A DNA stretch of 64,000 nt from Neptunicella plasticusilytica (GCF_047922965.1 NZ_CP150481.1:1550001-1614000); one strand, 5' to 3'; counted from the stretch's first letter, positions 42,371 to 51,682 are shown. Translations and numbers: made by a program. The notes: generated by a model not told the origin, from the letters alone.

Positions 42371-42672
42371 GCTCATTTACAGTTTCAAAATCTGCCCTCG
42401 CAGACTTAAAAAATATAGCGATTTACACCCAGAAAAGATGGGGTGCAGAGCAGCGCAAAACCTATTTAAAAGGGCTGGACTTAACTTTCCAGTTTCTGGC
42501 CGAAAATCCAATCTCCGGCACGCCTTGTGACTGCATCGTTACTGGTTTAAGAAAACATCATCGTGAAAGCCACTGTATATATTATGCAAATAAGAATGAC
42601 GGTATTTTCATTATCCGCGTTCTGCATAAAAGTATGGATGTTGAGTTGCAATTCAAACAACATAATACCTGA
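42367..42672 (+). CDS. parE: ParE-type toxin (RelE/ParE superfamily)
   Basis: 101 residues. SKSALADLKNIAIYTQKRWG begins the toxin, with LKGLDLTFQFLAENP and IVTGLRKHHRESHCIYYAN, then IFIIRVLHKSMDVELQF. In the family ParE poisons gyrase; related RelE toxins cleave mRNA, and the length and motifs favour ParE. ATGA overlap with parD couples translation. The pair looks complete. Confidence 0.92.
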   Translation: MSSFTVSKSALADLKNIAIYTQKRWGAEQRKTYLKGLDLTFQFLAENPISGTPCDCIVTGLRKHHRESHCIYYANKNDGIFIIRVLHKSMDVELQFKQHNT

Positions 42673-42818
42673 TTGATGCAGAGTGAATTGTGTGAATTGG
42701 AATTTGCTATGAACAAAAAGTCCAACCTCACCATCTTCAGAATGTACTTTTGAATCAATAACACTAGTCTTTATGACCCCTTTTATTCTTTTATTGTGAC
42801 GATGCCGTTTTAAATTGA

Positions 42819-43154
42819 TTATATTTCGTAATTTTCGCGCAGTTCTGCCCATTGCAAAAGGGCATCGAGAGCTGGGCAAAGTGCTTGGCCCCAATCAGTC
42901 AAGGTATATTCGACCTTAGGCGGCACTTGAGGATGAACGATACGCCGCACGACCCCGTCAACTTCCATTTGGCGCAGCTGCTGGATAAGCATTTTTTGGG
43001 TGATGGTAGGAATTGCCTTTTCTAGTTCAGAGAATCGTAAAACGCGTCCACCAAACAAGTGAAACAAAATCACTAACTTCCATTTTCCATCAAAAATTTT
43101 AAGTGCTTGCTCAACACCATCAGCCGCGGTGGTAGGCGTCCATTTTTTTTCCAT
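42819..43154 (-). CDS. HxlR-family transcriptional regulator
   Basis: 111 residues with the HxlR winged helix-turn-helix: VEQALKIFDGKWKLVILFHL, VLRFSELEKAIPTITQKMLI, QQLRQMEVDGVVRRIVHPQV and PPKVEYTLTDWG. This is the type that lacks the N-terminal cysteine of redox-sensing members; no Cys is found before the wing, and one (ALCPALDAL) occurs near the end. It is divergent from the NTF2-like and SDR genes, which it probably controls. A TACT/AGTA dyad lies between them. Confidence 0.92.
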   Translation of the reverse strand: MEKKWTPTTAADGVEQALKIFDGKWKLVILFHLFGGRVLRFSELEKAIPTITQKMLIQQLRQMEVDGVVRRIVHPQVPPKVEYTLTDWGQALCPALDALLQWAELRENYEI

Positions 43155-43191
43155 ATTTTTTTGCTCTAGATTGCTCGCCAGTTAAAAAACT

Positions 43192-43203
43192 TACTTTTTA
43201 GTA
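43192..43203. promoter_or_regulatory. Candidate HxlR operator
   Basis: TACTTTTTAGTA, a 4-base inverted repeat around TTTT, 38 bases upstream of the hxlR-like start codon. TACT...AGTA half-sites are known for YodB-type HxlR members. Spacing differs, so this is tentative. Confidence 0.3.
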
Positions 43204-43316
43204 TGTACCTTACCTTTTTGTGCGTTCTTGAAGTAGTAAAAGCTTAATTTTATTCTTCTGAGGTAGTAATTCGAAACACATAGGGTGTTTCGTTTATAAA
43301 TCAAGGAATTACTAAT

Positions 43317-43643
43317 ATGACGATTAAACTACCAAAGCCTATTGGCGATTATTTTAGTATTGACCGAGCACGCAGCGGAGATATTACTCGCTGCTTCGCG
43401 GAGAACGCTATCGTCAAGGACGAAAGTCTCACCTATCAAGGTTTAGCGGCCATTAAACAGTGGAAAATGGATTCCTCAAAGAAGTATAACTACACCAGCG
43501 AGCCATTCAGCTTTGAAGAAAAAGCAGGTAAATCCATAGTTACCAGTAAGTTGACAGGTAACTTCCCGGGGAGCCCCGTAAATCTTAACTATATATTCAG
43601 TCTTGAAGACGGCAAGATTACAACGCTGGAGATCACAATATGA
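43317..43643 (+). CDS. NTF2-like (SnoaL-type) protein
   Basis: 108 residues. IGDYFSIDRARSGDITRCFA, then ENAIVKDESLTYQGLAAIKQW and TSKLTGNFPGSPVNLNYIFS match the cone-shaped NTF2-like fold used by SnoaL, ketosteroid isomerase and many small binding proteins. No catalytic set is recognised. It overlaps the SDR gene by 4 bases. The pair lies divergent from an HxlR regulator, an arrangement often seen with stress- or aldehyde-responsive oxidoreductases. Confidence 0.85.
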   Translation: MTIKLPKPIGDYFSIDRARSGDITRCFAENAIVKDESLTYQGLAAIKQWKMDSSKKYNYTSEPFSFEEKAGKSIVTSKLTGNFPGSPVNLNYIFSLEDGKITTLEITI

Positions 43644-44422
43644 CCTTTGCTCTTGGATTAAATGGTCGCAGGGCACTCGTTACTGGAGGTACCAAAGGCT
43701 TGGGCGCTGCTGTTACGGAATCGTTGCATAACGCGGGAGTAAAAGTTGTTGCCACGGCGAGATCAGTTCCTGAAATCGCATCAGAAGGAATTACCTATAT
43801 CGCAAGTGATCTGACTACGGCAGAAGGCTGCCAAAAAGTGGTCAATGCAGTTCTGCGACAATTTGGCAGCGTCGATATTATAGTTAATGTGATAGGGGGC
43901 TCAGGTGCCCCGAGCGGTGGTTTTGCAGCCTTTGATGACAGTGAATGGCAAAATGCACTCAATCAGAATTTATTGTCAGCAGTACGTCTTGATAGAGCTC
44001 TACTTCCGTCAATGTTGGCTCAGGGAGCGGGTGTTATTATCCACGTTACCTCCATACAAAGCCAATTGCCTTTGCCAGAATCTACAACGGCCTACGCGGC
44101 CGCGAAGGCTGCACTCTCAACTTACAGTAAGAGCCTGTCAAAGGAAGTGTCTCCCAAAGGTATCCGCGTGGTACGAGTATCCCCGGGGTGGATAGAGACT
44201 GAAGCGGCAGTGGCGCTAGCAGAAAGACTGGCGAAACACGCGGGAACAGACTATGCAGGAGGACAAAAGATAATTATGGATTCTCTTGGTGGTATACCTC
44301 TTGGTCGGCCTGCAAGTCCTTCGGAAGTGTCTGACTTGATCACTTTCTTGGTTTCGGATAGGGCCTCATCAATCACGGGAACCGAGTATATTATTGATGG
44401 TGGGACGGTTCCCACCGTCTAG
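43640..44422 (+). CDS. Short-chain dehydrogenase/reductase
   Basis: 260 residues. The Rossmann motif is LVTGGTKGLGAAV (about 13-25), followed by IVNVIGGSG in place of NAG. The catalytic Ser is in VIIHVTSIQSQLPLPESTTA with YAAAKAALSTYSKSL (Tyr-x3-Lys). It has VSPGWIETEA and a C-terminal SITGTEYIIDGGTVP typical of classical SDRs. The substrate is unknown. It starts in the 3' end of the NTF2-like gene and is translationally coupled to it. Confidence 0.92.
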   Translation: MTFALGLNGRRALVTGGTKGLGAAVTESLHNAGVKVVATARSVPEIASEGITYIASDLTTAEGCQKVVNAVLRQFGSVDIIVNVIGGSGAPSGGFAAFDDSEWQNALNQNLLSAVRLDRALLPSMLAQGAGVIIHVTSIQSQLPLPESTTAYAAAKAALSTYSKSLSKEVSPKGIRVVRVSPGWIETEAAVALAERLAKHAGTDYAGGQKIIMDSLGGIPLGRPASPSEVSDLITFLVSDRASSITGTEYIIDGGTVPTV

Positions 44423-44516
44423 CAACAGGACGAATGATAATAGGAATGTGGCAGAATTGTCTTACTGGTTAGCTAAAACAAATATGGTCGAATTACCCTA
44501 AAGTCCGCCAGTCAAT

Positions 44517-45134
44517 CTATTTATGCCGCTGCTTTAATATTTCAACTGCGTCGTTAAGACTCAAGCCGCTGGCTTGTAGCAATACAATTAGATGGTAAAG
44601 CAAATCTGCGGATTCCTTTTTGAGTTCTTCCAAATCGCCCACAGTGGCGGCCAGTGCGGTTTCGACGCCTTCTTCACCGACTTTTTGGGCGATACGTTTA
44701 ATCCCGCTGGCATATAAGCTCGCGGTGTAACTGCTTTCGGCGTCTGCACCTTTACGGCTGGCAATCACTTGTTCCAGCTGCGCGATAAAGCTTAAATCCG
44801 GTGTGTTGGCGTCGGGCCAGCAGGTGTCGGTGCCTTTATGGCAAGTGGGGCCATGGGGGATGGCTAAGACTAAAATGGCATCCAGGTCACAATCGGCGCT
44901 TATTTGTTTTAGCTCCAGCACGTTGCCGGACTCTTCGCCTTTAGTCCAAAGGCGCTGTTTGGAACGGCTAAAAAAGGTCACATTGCCGGTTTCTAGCGTT
45001 TTTTGTAACGCCGCTTTATCCATATAACCCTGCATTTGCATGGTGCCGGTAATGGAGTGCTGAACCAGACAGGGAATAAGCCCATCCATCTTATCCCAGG
45101 CGAGTTCGGCGATATTGTCTTTAGTAATAATCAT
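44517..45134 (-). CDS. hisI: Bifunctional PR-AMP cyclohydrolase / PR-ATP pyrophosphatase HisIE
   Basis: 205 residues. The N-terminal HisI domain (about 1-105) has MQGYMDKAALQKTLETGNVT, FFSRSKQRLWTKGEESGN and the zinc ligands in DCDLDAILV and GPTCHKGTDTCW. The C-terminal HisE domain (about 115-200) has AQKVGEEGVETALAATVGD and ESADLLYHLIVLL. Catalyses steps 2 and 3 of histidine synthesis. It is the last gene of the his operon and overlaps hisF by 4 bases. Confidence 0.97.
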   Translation of the reverse strand: MIITKDNIAELAWDKMDGLIPCLVQHSITGTMQMQGYMDKAALQKTLETGNVTFFSRSKQRLWTKGEESGNVLELKQISADCDLDAILVLAIPHGPTCHKGTDTCWPDANTPDLSFIAQLEQVIASRKGADAESSYTASLYASGIKRIAQKVGEEGVETALAATVGDLEELKKESADLLYHLIVLLQASGLSLNDAVEILKQRHK

Positions 45135-45904
45135 TTTCTTATCTCCACACCTTCTACGCGCAAATACTGCTTTAATTGCTGAATATCGATAATGGCTTTA
45201 TGGAATACCGAGGCGGCTAAGGCGCCGTCTACATCGGCTTGCTGGTAAACGTTTTTAAAGTCTTCCATTTTACCGGCCCCGCCAGAGGCAATCAGCGGCA
45301 CGTTGCATACATCACGGACTAAACGCAGTTGCTCAATATCGTAACCTTGGCGCACACCATCCTGATTCATGCAGTTCAGCACGATTTCACCGGCACCCCG
45401 TTGTTGCACTTCTTTAACCCAATCGAGTGTTTGCCATTTGGTGGTGACGGTGCGGCTTTCATCACCAGTAAACTGGTTTACCTGGTACAAGCCGGTTTGC
45501 TCGTTATAAAAGCTGTCGATGCCGATGACCACACATTGCTGACCGTATTGATCGTGTAATTGGGTAATCAGTTCTGGATTACTCAGAGCAGGGGAGTTGA
45601 CCGAGATTTTATCTGCGCCCATTTCCAGAATACGACCGGCATCTTCGACTGATTTAATTCCGCCCGCGACACAAAAGGGAATGTCGATAACCTGGGCAAT
45701 CCGACTGACCCAACTTTTGTCCACCACGCGGGCGTCACTGGAGGCGGTAATATCGTAAAACACCAGTTCGTCGGCGCCGGCTTTGGCGTATTGTTCGGCC
45801 AGCGGCACAATATCACCGATAATTTCGTGGTTACGGAATTTAACCCCTTTTACTACCTTGCCGTCTTTAACGTCTAAACAGGGGATGATACGTCGGGCTA
45901 ACAT
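45131..45904 (-). CDS. hisF: Imidazole glycerol phosphate synthase subunit HisF
   Basis: 257 residues, a (beta/alpha)8 barrel. Catalytic Asp residues are in IIPCLDVKDGKVVKGVKF (Asp11) and VIGIDSFYNEQTG. LLARRIIPCLD starts the protein, and GGAGKMEDFKNVY and ADGALAASVFHK are typical. With HisH it makes IGP and AICAR. The start codon overlaps hisA by one base, and its end overlaps hisI by 4 bases. Confidence 0.97.
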   Translation of the reverse strand: MLARRIIPCLDVKDGKVVKGVKFRNHEIIGDIVPLAEQYAKAGADELVFYDITASSDARVVDKSWVSRIAQVIDIPFCVAGGIKSVEDAGRILEMGADKISVNSPALSNPELITQLHDQYGQQCVVIGIDSFYNEQTGLYQVNQFTGDESRTVTTKWQTLDWVKEVQQRGAGEIVLNCMNQDGVRQGYDIEQLRLVRDVCNVPLIASGGAGKMEDFKNVYQQADVDGALAASVFHKAIIDIQQLKQYLRVEGVEIRK

Positions 45905-46641
45905 TAGCGCGTCTCCCAGGTTTGAATCGCTTGGCTGAGAGTAAATTTACCTTCCAGCAAAGCGCGGCCCAAAATAACCCCCGATACATTGGTAGGCTGC
46001 AGCGCTTTGATATCGTCCAGATTGCCAATGCCACCGGAAGCTTGCCATTCAATAGTGGGAAACTGGGTGGTCATTTCAGTATAAAGCTGCTTGTTGGAAC
46101 CCTGTAACGTGCCATCACGGCTGATGTCGGTGCACAATACATGTTTGGCACCCACAGTTAAAAAGTCTTCCAGTAATACTTCCAGCGCCACGCCGCTGTT
46201 TTGTTGCCAGCCGTGAGTGGCAATGTGTTTGTTGCCTTGCTCGTCAATATTCACATCCAGCGCCAGGACAATTTTTTCCGCGCCGTATTTTTCTATCCAG
46301 CTTTTAACCAGTTCCGGCTGTTTAACCGCCACCGAGCCAATGACTACGCGGCTAATTCCCACATCCAGTAATTGGATCACATCTTGTTCATCACGTACGC
46401 CACCACCGGCCTGAAATTGCATTTTACCGGTAGCCACCATGCGGCCGATCAAATCTAACTGGCGTTTGCTGGTATCTTTGGCACCGGTTAAATCGACGAT
46501 ATGCAGCCATTTTGCGCCTTCGCCGGCGTATTGATTGACCACTTCAATAGGGTCGAATTGATATTCAGTTTTCTGGCCGTAATCACCTTGATACAGGCGT
46601 ACGACTTTGCCGTCTATTAAATCTATGGCAGGAATAATCAT
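45904..46641 (-). CDS. hisA: Phosphoribosyl-formimino-AICAR-P isomerase HisA
   Basis: 245 residues, a (beta/alpha)8 barrel related to HisF. IIPAIDLIDGKVVRLYQGDY bears catalytic Asp8, and KIVLALDVNIDEQG the second Asp (about 130). ASGGIGNLDDIKALQ and GVILGRALLEGKFTL form the phosphate sites. Carries out the fourth step, the Amadori isomerisation. It lies 18 bases after hisH. Confidence 0.97.
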   Translation of the reverse strand: MIIPAIDLIDGKVVRLYQGDYGQKTEYQFDPIEVVNQYAGEGAKWLHIVDLTGAKDTSKRQLDLIGRMVATGKMQFQAGGGVRDEQDVIQLLDVGISRVVIGSVAVKQPELVKSWIEKYGAEKIVLALDVNIDEQGNKHIATHGWQQNSGVALEVLLEDFLTVGAKHVLCTDISRDGTLQGSNKQLYTEMTTQFPTIEWQASGGIGNLDDIKALQPTNVSGVILGRALLEGKFTLSQAIQTWETR

Positions 46642-46659
46642 CTACTTGCTTCTCTATAC

Positions 46660-47250
46660 TCAGGTGTTTTCAATAAAATTTTGCAATAATTTTGCTCCGG
46701 CATCGCTGGAACGTTCAGGGTGAAATTGCACCCCGTAAAAATTGTCTTGGCCGATACTGGCCGAAAAGGCCGTACCATAATCACAGCTTGCCAGTGTCAC
46801 ATCACTTACCGGTGCGGCAAAACCGTGCACAAAATAGAAATAGCTGCCATCGGCGATCCCCGCAAACAAAGGATTATCTTGGCTGACGTTAATCTGGTTC
46901 CAGCCCATGTGGGGTAAACGCAGTTCACCGACTTGCATTTTTTGCACTTCGGTATCAATTAAACCCAGACAATCCACATTGCCTTCTTGCGAATGGCGGG
47001 TCATTAACTGCATGCCTAAACAGATCCCCAAAACAGGCTGTTTAAGTTGCTGAATCACCGTTACTAAGCCCTTTTGCCGAATTTGCGCCATCGCTGCATT
47101 GGCCGAACCCACACCGGGCAAAAAGACCTTGTCGGCTTGCTGGATCACCTCGGCGCTATCCGATACCTGTACCTGATAACCCAACCGTTCTATGGCAAAT
47201 CGTACCGATGAAATATTGGCGCAGCCGGTGTTGACAATCACCAGTTGCAT
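46660..47250 (-). CDS. hisH: Imidazole glycerol phosphate synthase glutaminase HisH
   Basis: 196 residues, class I glutamine amidotransferase. The nucleophile is in PVLGICLGMQLMTRHSQEG, and the His/Glu pair in FYGVQFHPERSSDAGAKLLQ. FLPGVGSANAAMAQIRQ is typical. It delivers ammonia to HisF. The gene shares a base with the hisB stop codon. The glutaminase triad is complete. Confidence 0.97.
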   Translation of the reverse strand: MQLVIVNTGCANISSVRFAIERLGYQVQVSDSAEVIQQADKVFLPGVGSANAAMAQIRQKGLVTVIQQLKQPVLGICLGMQLMTRHSQEGNVDCLGLIDTEVQKMQVGELRLPHMGWNQINVSQDNPLFAGIADGSYFYFVHGFAAPVSDVTLASCDYGTAFSASIGQDNFYGVQFHPERSSDAGAKLLQNFIENT

Positions 47251-48320
47251 TACAGTGCCCCTTTACTGGAAGGCAATACATCGCCTTTCACCTGAATGGC
47301 TTGACGCAGTGCACGGCCAAATACTTTAAACAGGCTTTCTACCTGATGATGGGCATTACCTTCGGTGGTGGACAAGTGCAGGGAAATGCCCATGCTATCG
47401 GATAACGAACGGAAGAAATGACCAATCATCTGTACCGACATTTCGCCCACCCGTTCCTGAGTAAACTCGGCATCGAATTTCAGCCACGGGCGGGCGGATA
47501 TATCCAGCACACATTCGGCGCGGCATTCATCCATTGGCAAGGCAAAGCCAAAACGCCCGATTCCGCGTTTGTTACCCAGTGCTTTACGCAAGGTTTCACC
47601 CAGTGCCAGCGCGGTATCTTCTACCGAATGGTGTTCATCAATATGTAAGTCACCGTCTACTTTTATGGTCATATTAAAGCCGCCGTGGGTGGCGATTTGA
47701 TCGAGCATATGATCAAAAAAGCCAATGCCGGTGCTGATGTCAGATTTAGTGCTGGAATCCAAATCCACTTTAACCAGAATATCCGTCTCCGAGGTTTTAC
47801 GGTGTACTTCGGCGGTGCGGTTTTGGCCGGTCAACTGCTTTTCTATCGCCGTCCAGTTATTGGCTGCGCGATCATATAAAATGCCCTGAATACCCATGTT
47901 GTCGGCCAGTTGCATATCGGTTTGACGATCGCCAATCACAAAGGAGCGGCCAAAATCGACTTTGCCCTGTTGTAGATAACCCTTTACCAAGCCCAGCTTG
48001 GGTTTACGGCAGCTACAGTTATCGGCATCAAAGTGCGGACAAATTAATACATCATCAAAGATCACGCCTTGGCTGGTGAATAAATCCATCATCTTGTTAT
48101 GCGGTGCGGCAAAATCGGCTTGCGGGAAGCTGTCGGTGCCCAAACCATCTTGGTTGGATACCATCACCAGTCGAAAACCCGCTTGTTGTAATTTCAGCAA
48201 TACTGGCAAAACCAGTGGTTCAAATACCAGTTTTTCCAGTGAATCCAGTTGTTTATCTACGGCTGGCTCTTCTACCAGCGTGCCGTCACGGTCGATAAAT
48301 AAAATGGCTTGTTGACTCAT
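47250..48320 (-). CDS. hisB: Bifunctional histidinol-phosphatase / IGP dehydratase HisB
   Basis: 356 residues. The N-terminal HAD phosphatase (about 1-165) has FIDRDGTLVEEPAVDKQLD, a zinc loop ICPHFDADNCSCRKP and GDRQTDMQLADNMGI. The C-terminal IGP dehydratase (about 170-356) has GIGFFDHMLDQIATHGGF, HIDEHHSVEDTALALG and the repeat HFFRSLSDSMGISLHL with EGNAHHQVESLFKVFGRAL. This fused form is specific to gammaproteobacteria and a few others. It overlaps hisC by 4 bases. Confidence 0.98.
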   Translation of the reverse strand: MSQQAILFIDRDGTLVEEPAVDKQLDSLEKLVFEPLVLPVLLKLQQAGFRLVMVSNQDGLGTDSFPQADFAAPHNKMMDLFTSQGVIFDDVLICPHFDADNCSCRKPKLGLVKGYLQQGKVDFGRSFVIGDRQTDMQLADNMGIQGILYDRAANNWTAIEKQLTGQNRTAEVHRKTSETDILVKVDLDSSTKSDISTGIGFFDHMLDQIATHGGFNMTIKVDGDLHIDEHHSVEDTALALGETLRKALGNKRGIGRFGFALPMDECRAECVLDISARPWLKFDAEFTQERVGEMSVQMIGHFFRSLSDSMGISLHLSTTEGNAHHQVESLFKVFGRALRQAIQVKGDVLPSSKGAL

Positions 48321-49426
48321 GAGTTACTGCTCTCCTGCTGAAAAAATTGCTGAATGGCGTTTAGCACCATCTTGTTCTGTCGATCATTGCCAATGGTAAT
48401 ACGCAGGCAATTATCCAGATTAAGTTGTTTTGACTGGTCGCGAATTAAAATATTTTGTGCCACCAGCGCATCAAATAGCGCTTGTTTTTGTTCGGTTTTA
48501 AACAGAATGAAGTTAGCTGCGCTATCACCCACTAAGGTGACTTGCGGAATTAGGCCTAACTGTTGCTGTAGCTGCTGCTTTTGCTGATTAATGATAGCGA
48601 CCTGATTGCGAGTACGTTGTAAACCAGAGCCACTTAATGCCTGTTTGGCAATTTGTGCTACCGGCTCTGGCACCGGATAGGGGGCTATCACTTTAAGTAA
48701 AGCCTGGATCACTGCCTCATCGGCTAAGGTAAAACCACAACGAATACCGGCTAAGGCAAAGGCTTTAGACAAGGTACGCAACACCACTAAATTGGGATAT
48801 TGCGCCAGTTCATTCGCCCAACTGCTTTGTGCGGTAAATTCAATATAAGCCTCATCCACTACCACTAAGGCTTTACCGGCATAAGCACCCAGTACTTGTT
48901 TGAGTTGTTCCTTGCCTACATCGGTACCGGTGGGGTTATTGGGTGAGCAGATAAAAACCAGTTTTACTTTGCCAACCTGTGTTTTGATGGCATCCAGATC
49001 CAGACTGAAGTCAGCATTTAACGGGGCTTTTTCAACGCCGATATTAAAGGTTTCTGCACTGATGGCATACATGCCGTAAGTGGGCGGGCAGATTAAAATT
49101 TTATCCTGCCCCGGCGTGCAAAAAGCACGGATTAATAATTCAATCCCTTCATCCGCACCGCGAGAGGTTAAGGTTTGCTCCGGTTTCACTCCCGCATATT
49201 GCGCATAGGCTTTAATTACTGAGGGTGGCTGACAATCGGGATAACGGTTTAGTGTTTCACAATTCAATTCGTATTCGTTGGCAAAAGGCGATTCATTGGC
49301 GTTTAACCAGTTAGTCTGGTTTTCACCCGAGCCTTCCCCCGAGAATAACCGTCGAGCCGATTGATAGGGTTGTAAAGTTTTTAAGTTTTCACAAAGTAGT
49401 TGTTCGACTAAGCTTGCTGCGCTCAT
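48317..49426 (-). CDS. hisC: Histidinol-phosphate aminotransferase HisC
   Basis: 369 residues, PLP fold type I. WLNANESPFANEY opens the substrate site. The PLP lysine lies in VLRTLSKAFALAGIRCGF, and CSPNNPTGTDVGKEQL, VVVDEAYIEF and RITIGNDRQN are conserved family motifs. Transfers the amino group from glutamate to imidazole-acetol phosphate. It overlaps hisD and hisB by 4 bases each. Confidence 0.97.
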   Translation of the reverse strand: MSAASLVEQLLCENLKTLQPYQSARRLFSGEGSGENQTNWLNANESPFANEYELNCETLNRYPDCQPPSVIKAYAQYAGVKPEQTLTSRGADEGIELLIRAFCTPGQDKILICPPTYGMYAISAETFNIGVEKAPLNADFSLDLDAIKTQVGKVKLVFICSPNNPTGTDVGKEQLKQVLGAYAGKALVVVDEAYIEFTAQSSWANELAQYPNLVVLRTLSKAFALAGIRCGFTLADEAVIQALLKVIAPYPVPEPVAQIAKQALSGSGLQRTRNQVAIINQQKQQLQQQLGLIPQVTLVGDSAANFILFKTEQKQALFDALVAQNILIRDQSKQLNLDNCLRITIGNDRQNKMVLNAIQQFFQQESSNS

Positions 49427-50715
49427 TTTAATGCCTCCAGACGGATAGCCACGGCTTGTTGATGTGCGTCTAATCCTTCGGCATTGGCCAGTGTCATAAT
49501 CGCCGGACCAATATTTTGTAAACCCTGAGAGCTTAACTCTTGTACGGTATAACGGCGCAAAAAGTCCATTATTCCCAAGCTGGAATAATTACGCGCATAA
49601 CCGTAAGTGGGCAATACGTGATTGGTGCCGCTGGCATAATCACCGGCGGATTCAGGTGACCACTGACCGACAAAAATCGATCCGGCATTGGTCAGTTGCG
49701 GTAAGTAATTGCGGGCATTATCCAATTGCAGAATTAAGTGCTCCGGCGCATAGGCGTTGGAGACCTGCAGCGATTGCTCAATGGAGTCAGTTAAAATATA
49801 GCGGCTGTTGGCCATGGCCTGTTCCGCAATGGTTTTGCGGTTGAGTCGTGCTAGCTGACGTTCTACCGCCTGTTTGGTTGCTTCAATGACTTCACGGCTA
49901 TTACAAACCATTATTGCTTGCGAATCGGTTCCGTGTTCGGCTTGAGATAATAAATCGGCTGCGACAAATTCAGGATTAGCGTTGCTATCGGCAATGACTA
50001 ATACTTCAGAAGGCCCTGCGGGCATATCGATAGCGGCACCATCGGCTACTTGGCTAACCTGTTGTTTGGCTTCGGTGACATAGCTGTTGCCGGGGCCAAA
50101 TATTTTATCTACCTTGCTAATCGATTCGGTACCAAAGGCCATGGCGGCAATGGCTTGTGCGCCGCCAACCAGATAGATTTCGTCAATTTCACACAATTGC
50201 GCGGCGTAACGAATTTCAGCCGCTATGCGGCCGTCTTTACCGGCCGGTGTACAGAGTATTTTACGAGCACAACCGGCTACCTGTGCGGTAGCGCCCAGCA
50301 TCAATACAGTTGAAGGCAAGGGGGCGGTACCGCCGGGAATATACAAACCCACTGCCGCTATCGGGCTGTGCTTGAGTTCGCAAATCACTCCCGGCGTGGT
50401 TTCAATTTTGGTGTCCTGCGGCATTTGCGCGGTATGAAACTGGCGAATATTGTTGTACGCCAGTTGAATCGCCTGTTTGACGTCTTCACTCAGTTCTTTC
50501 CCGGCACTGGCTAATTGCTCTGCGGGCAAAGCCAACTGAGTTAAATCGGCACCGTCAAACTGTCGGTTAAAATTCAGCAATGCCTGATCACCTTGTTCGC
50601 GCACGGTTTGAATGATCTGCCGCACGGTGTTGGTTAGTTCGAGGCTATCAGACAGCGCAGGGCGGGCTAATATCGCCTGTTGTTCTTTGCTATTGAGTTG
50701 TGACCAATTTTTCAT
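49423..50715 (-). CDS. hisD: Histidinol dehydrogenase HisD
   Basis: 430 residues, zinc-dependent NAD+ enzyme performing the last two oxidations to histidine. IPGGTAPLPSTVLMLGATAQ, GPGNSYVTEAKQQV, AGPSEVLVIAD, LLSQAEHGTDSQAI (zinc site) and ESAGDYASGTNHVLPTYGYA are the family hallmarks. EHLIL and FLRRYTVQELS near the C-terminus include the catalytic His. It lies 21 bases after hisG. Confidence 0.97.
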   Translation of the reverse strand: MKNWSQLNSKEQQAILARPALSDSLELTNTVRQIIQTVREQGDQALLNFNRQFDGADLTQLALPAEQLASAGKELSEDVKQAIQLAYNNIRQFHTAQMPQDTKIETTPGVICELKHSPIAAVGLYIPGGTAPLPSTVLMLGATAQVAGCARKILCTPAGKDGRIAAEIRYAAQLCEIDEIYLVGGAQAIAAMAFGTESISKVDKIFGPGNSYVTEAKQQVSQVADGAAIDMPAGPSEVLVIADSNANPEFVAADLLSQAEHGTDSQAIMVCNSREVIEATKQAVERQLARLNRKTIAEQAMANSRYILTDSIEQSLQVSNAYAPEHLILQLDNARNYLPQLTNAGSIFVGQWSPESAGDYASGTNHVLPTYGYARNYSSLGIMDFLRRYTVQELSSQGLQNIGPAIMTLANAEGLDAHQQAVAIRLEALK

Positions 50716-50736
50716 TTTCGTAGTCTACTCTGCCCG

Positions 50737-51636
50737 TTAACCCATCATTTTTTCGATCGGCATGACTAAAATTGATCGACAACCCAGTGCCTTGAGTTTT
50801 TCCATGGTTTCCCAAAACAGGGTTTCGGTGGACACTACGTGGATCGCCACGGTTTTTTCATTGCCGGCCAAAGGCAATATGGTGGGATTCTCGGCACCGG
50901 GGAGTAATTGTTTAACTTGGTCAAGCTTGTCGGTGGGGGCGTGCAACATAATGTATTTGCTTTCCTTGGCCTGCATTACCCCGGCAATACGTGGCATTAA
51001 TTTATTAATTAACGCCTGTTTGGATTCGGACATTTCGCCACTGCGCTGAATTAACACGGCGGTTGAGCTGAATATTTCCTGCACTTCACGCAAGCCATTG
51101 GCTTCCAGCGTGGCACCGGTGGAGACCAAATCACAGATTGCATCGGCCAAACCGGCACGAGGGGCAACTTCTACCGAGCCGTTTAACATCACCGCACTGG
51201 CATTCACATTCTCAGCTTTAAAATAGCGTTCCAATAAATAGGGATAAGTAGTGGCGACGGTTTTACCGCTAAAATCTTGTACTGACTGGTAATTAAATTC
51301 ATTTGGTACGGCGATGGATAACCGACAACCGCCAAAATCCAGTTTGGTTAACTCCTGATAACTGGCATTTTTGTTGGTAGCCTGACGTTCGAGCATCTTT
51401 TCTTCCAGCTCGTTCTCACCGATAAAACCTAAATCCACTACACCATCCATCACCAGTCCGGGAATATCATCATCGCGCACTCGTAATAAATCGATAGGCA
51501 AGTTAGTTGAATGGGCGATAAGCAGACGGTCGCGAATGGAAAGTTTAACGCCAATTGCCTTGAGCAGCTCCATACTGCCATCACATAAGCGCCCGGATTT
51601 CTGTACTGCTATTCGTAATCTGTTGGTATCAGTCAT
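50737..51636 (-). CDS. hisG: ATP phosphoribosyltransferase HisG (long form)
   Basis: 299 residues: catalytic domains of periplasmic-binding-protein-like fold (about 1-225) with RLRIAVQKSGRLCDGSMELL, DIPGLVMDGVVDLGFIGENE and ICDLVSTGATLEANGL. The C-terminal ACT-like regulatory domain (about 226-299) gives histidine feedback inhibition. No HisZ is needed for this form. It is the first structural gene of the his operon, preceded by the hisL leader and attenuator. Confidence 0.97.
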   Translation of the reverse strand: MTDTNRLRIAVQKSGRLCDGSMELLKAIGVKLSIRDRLLIAHSTNLPIDLLRVRDDDIPGLVMDGVVDLGFIGENELEEKMLERQATNKNASYQELTKLDFGGCRLSIAVPNEFNYQSVQDFSGKTVATTYPYLLERYFKAENVNASAVMLNGSVEVAPRAGLADAICDLVSTGATLEANGLREVQEIFSSTAVLIQRSGEMSESKQALINKLMPRIAGVMQAKESKYIMLHAPTDKLDQVKQLLPGAENPTILPLAGNEKTVAIHVVSTETLFWETMEKLKALGCRSILVMPIEKMMG

Positions 51637-51682
51637 TAGATTTTAATCGCCCTGTTAAATTTTTAAATTAGTATTCTGAAAC

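Noticed and set aside
44517..51636. his operon as a possible horizontally acquired block
   Set aside because: The gene order and fusions (HisB, HisIE) are standard for gammaproteobacteria, and no mobile sequences flank it.
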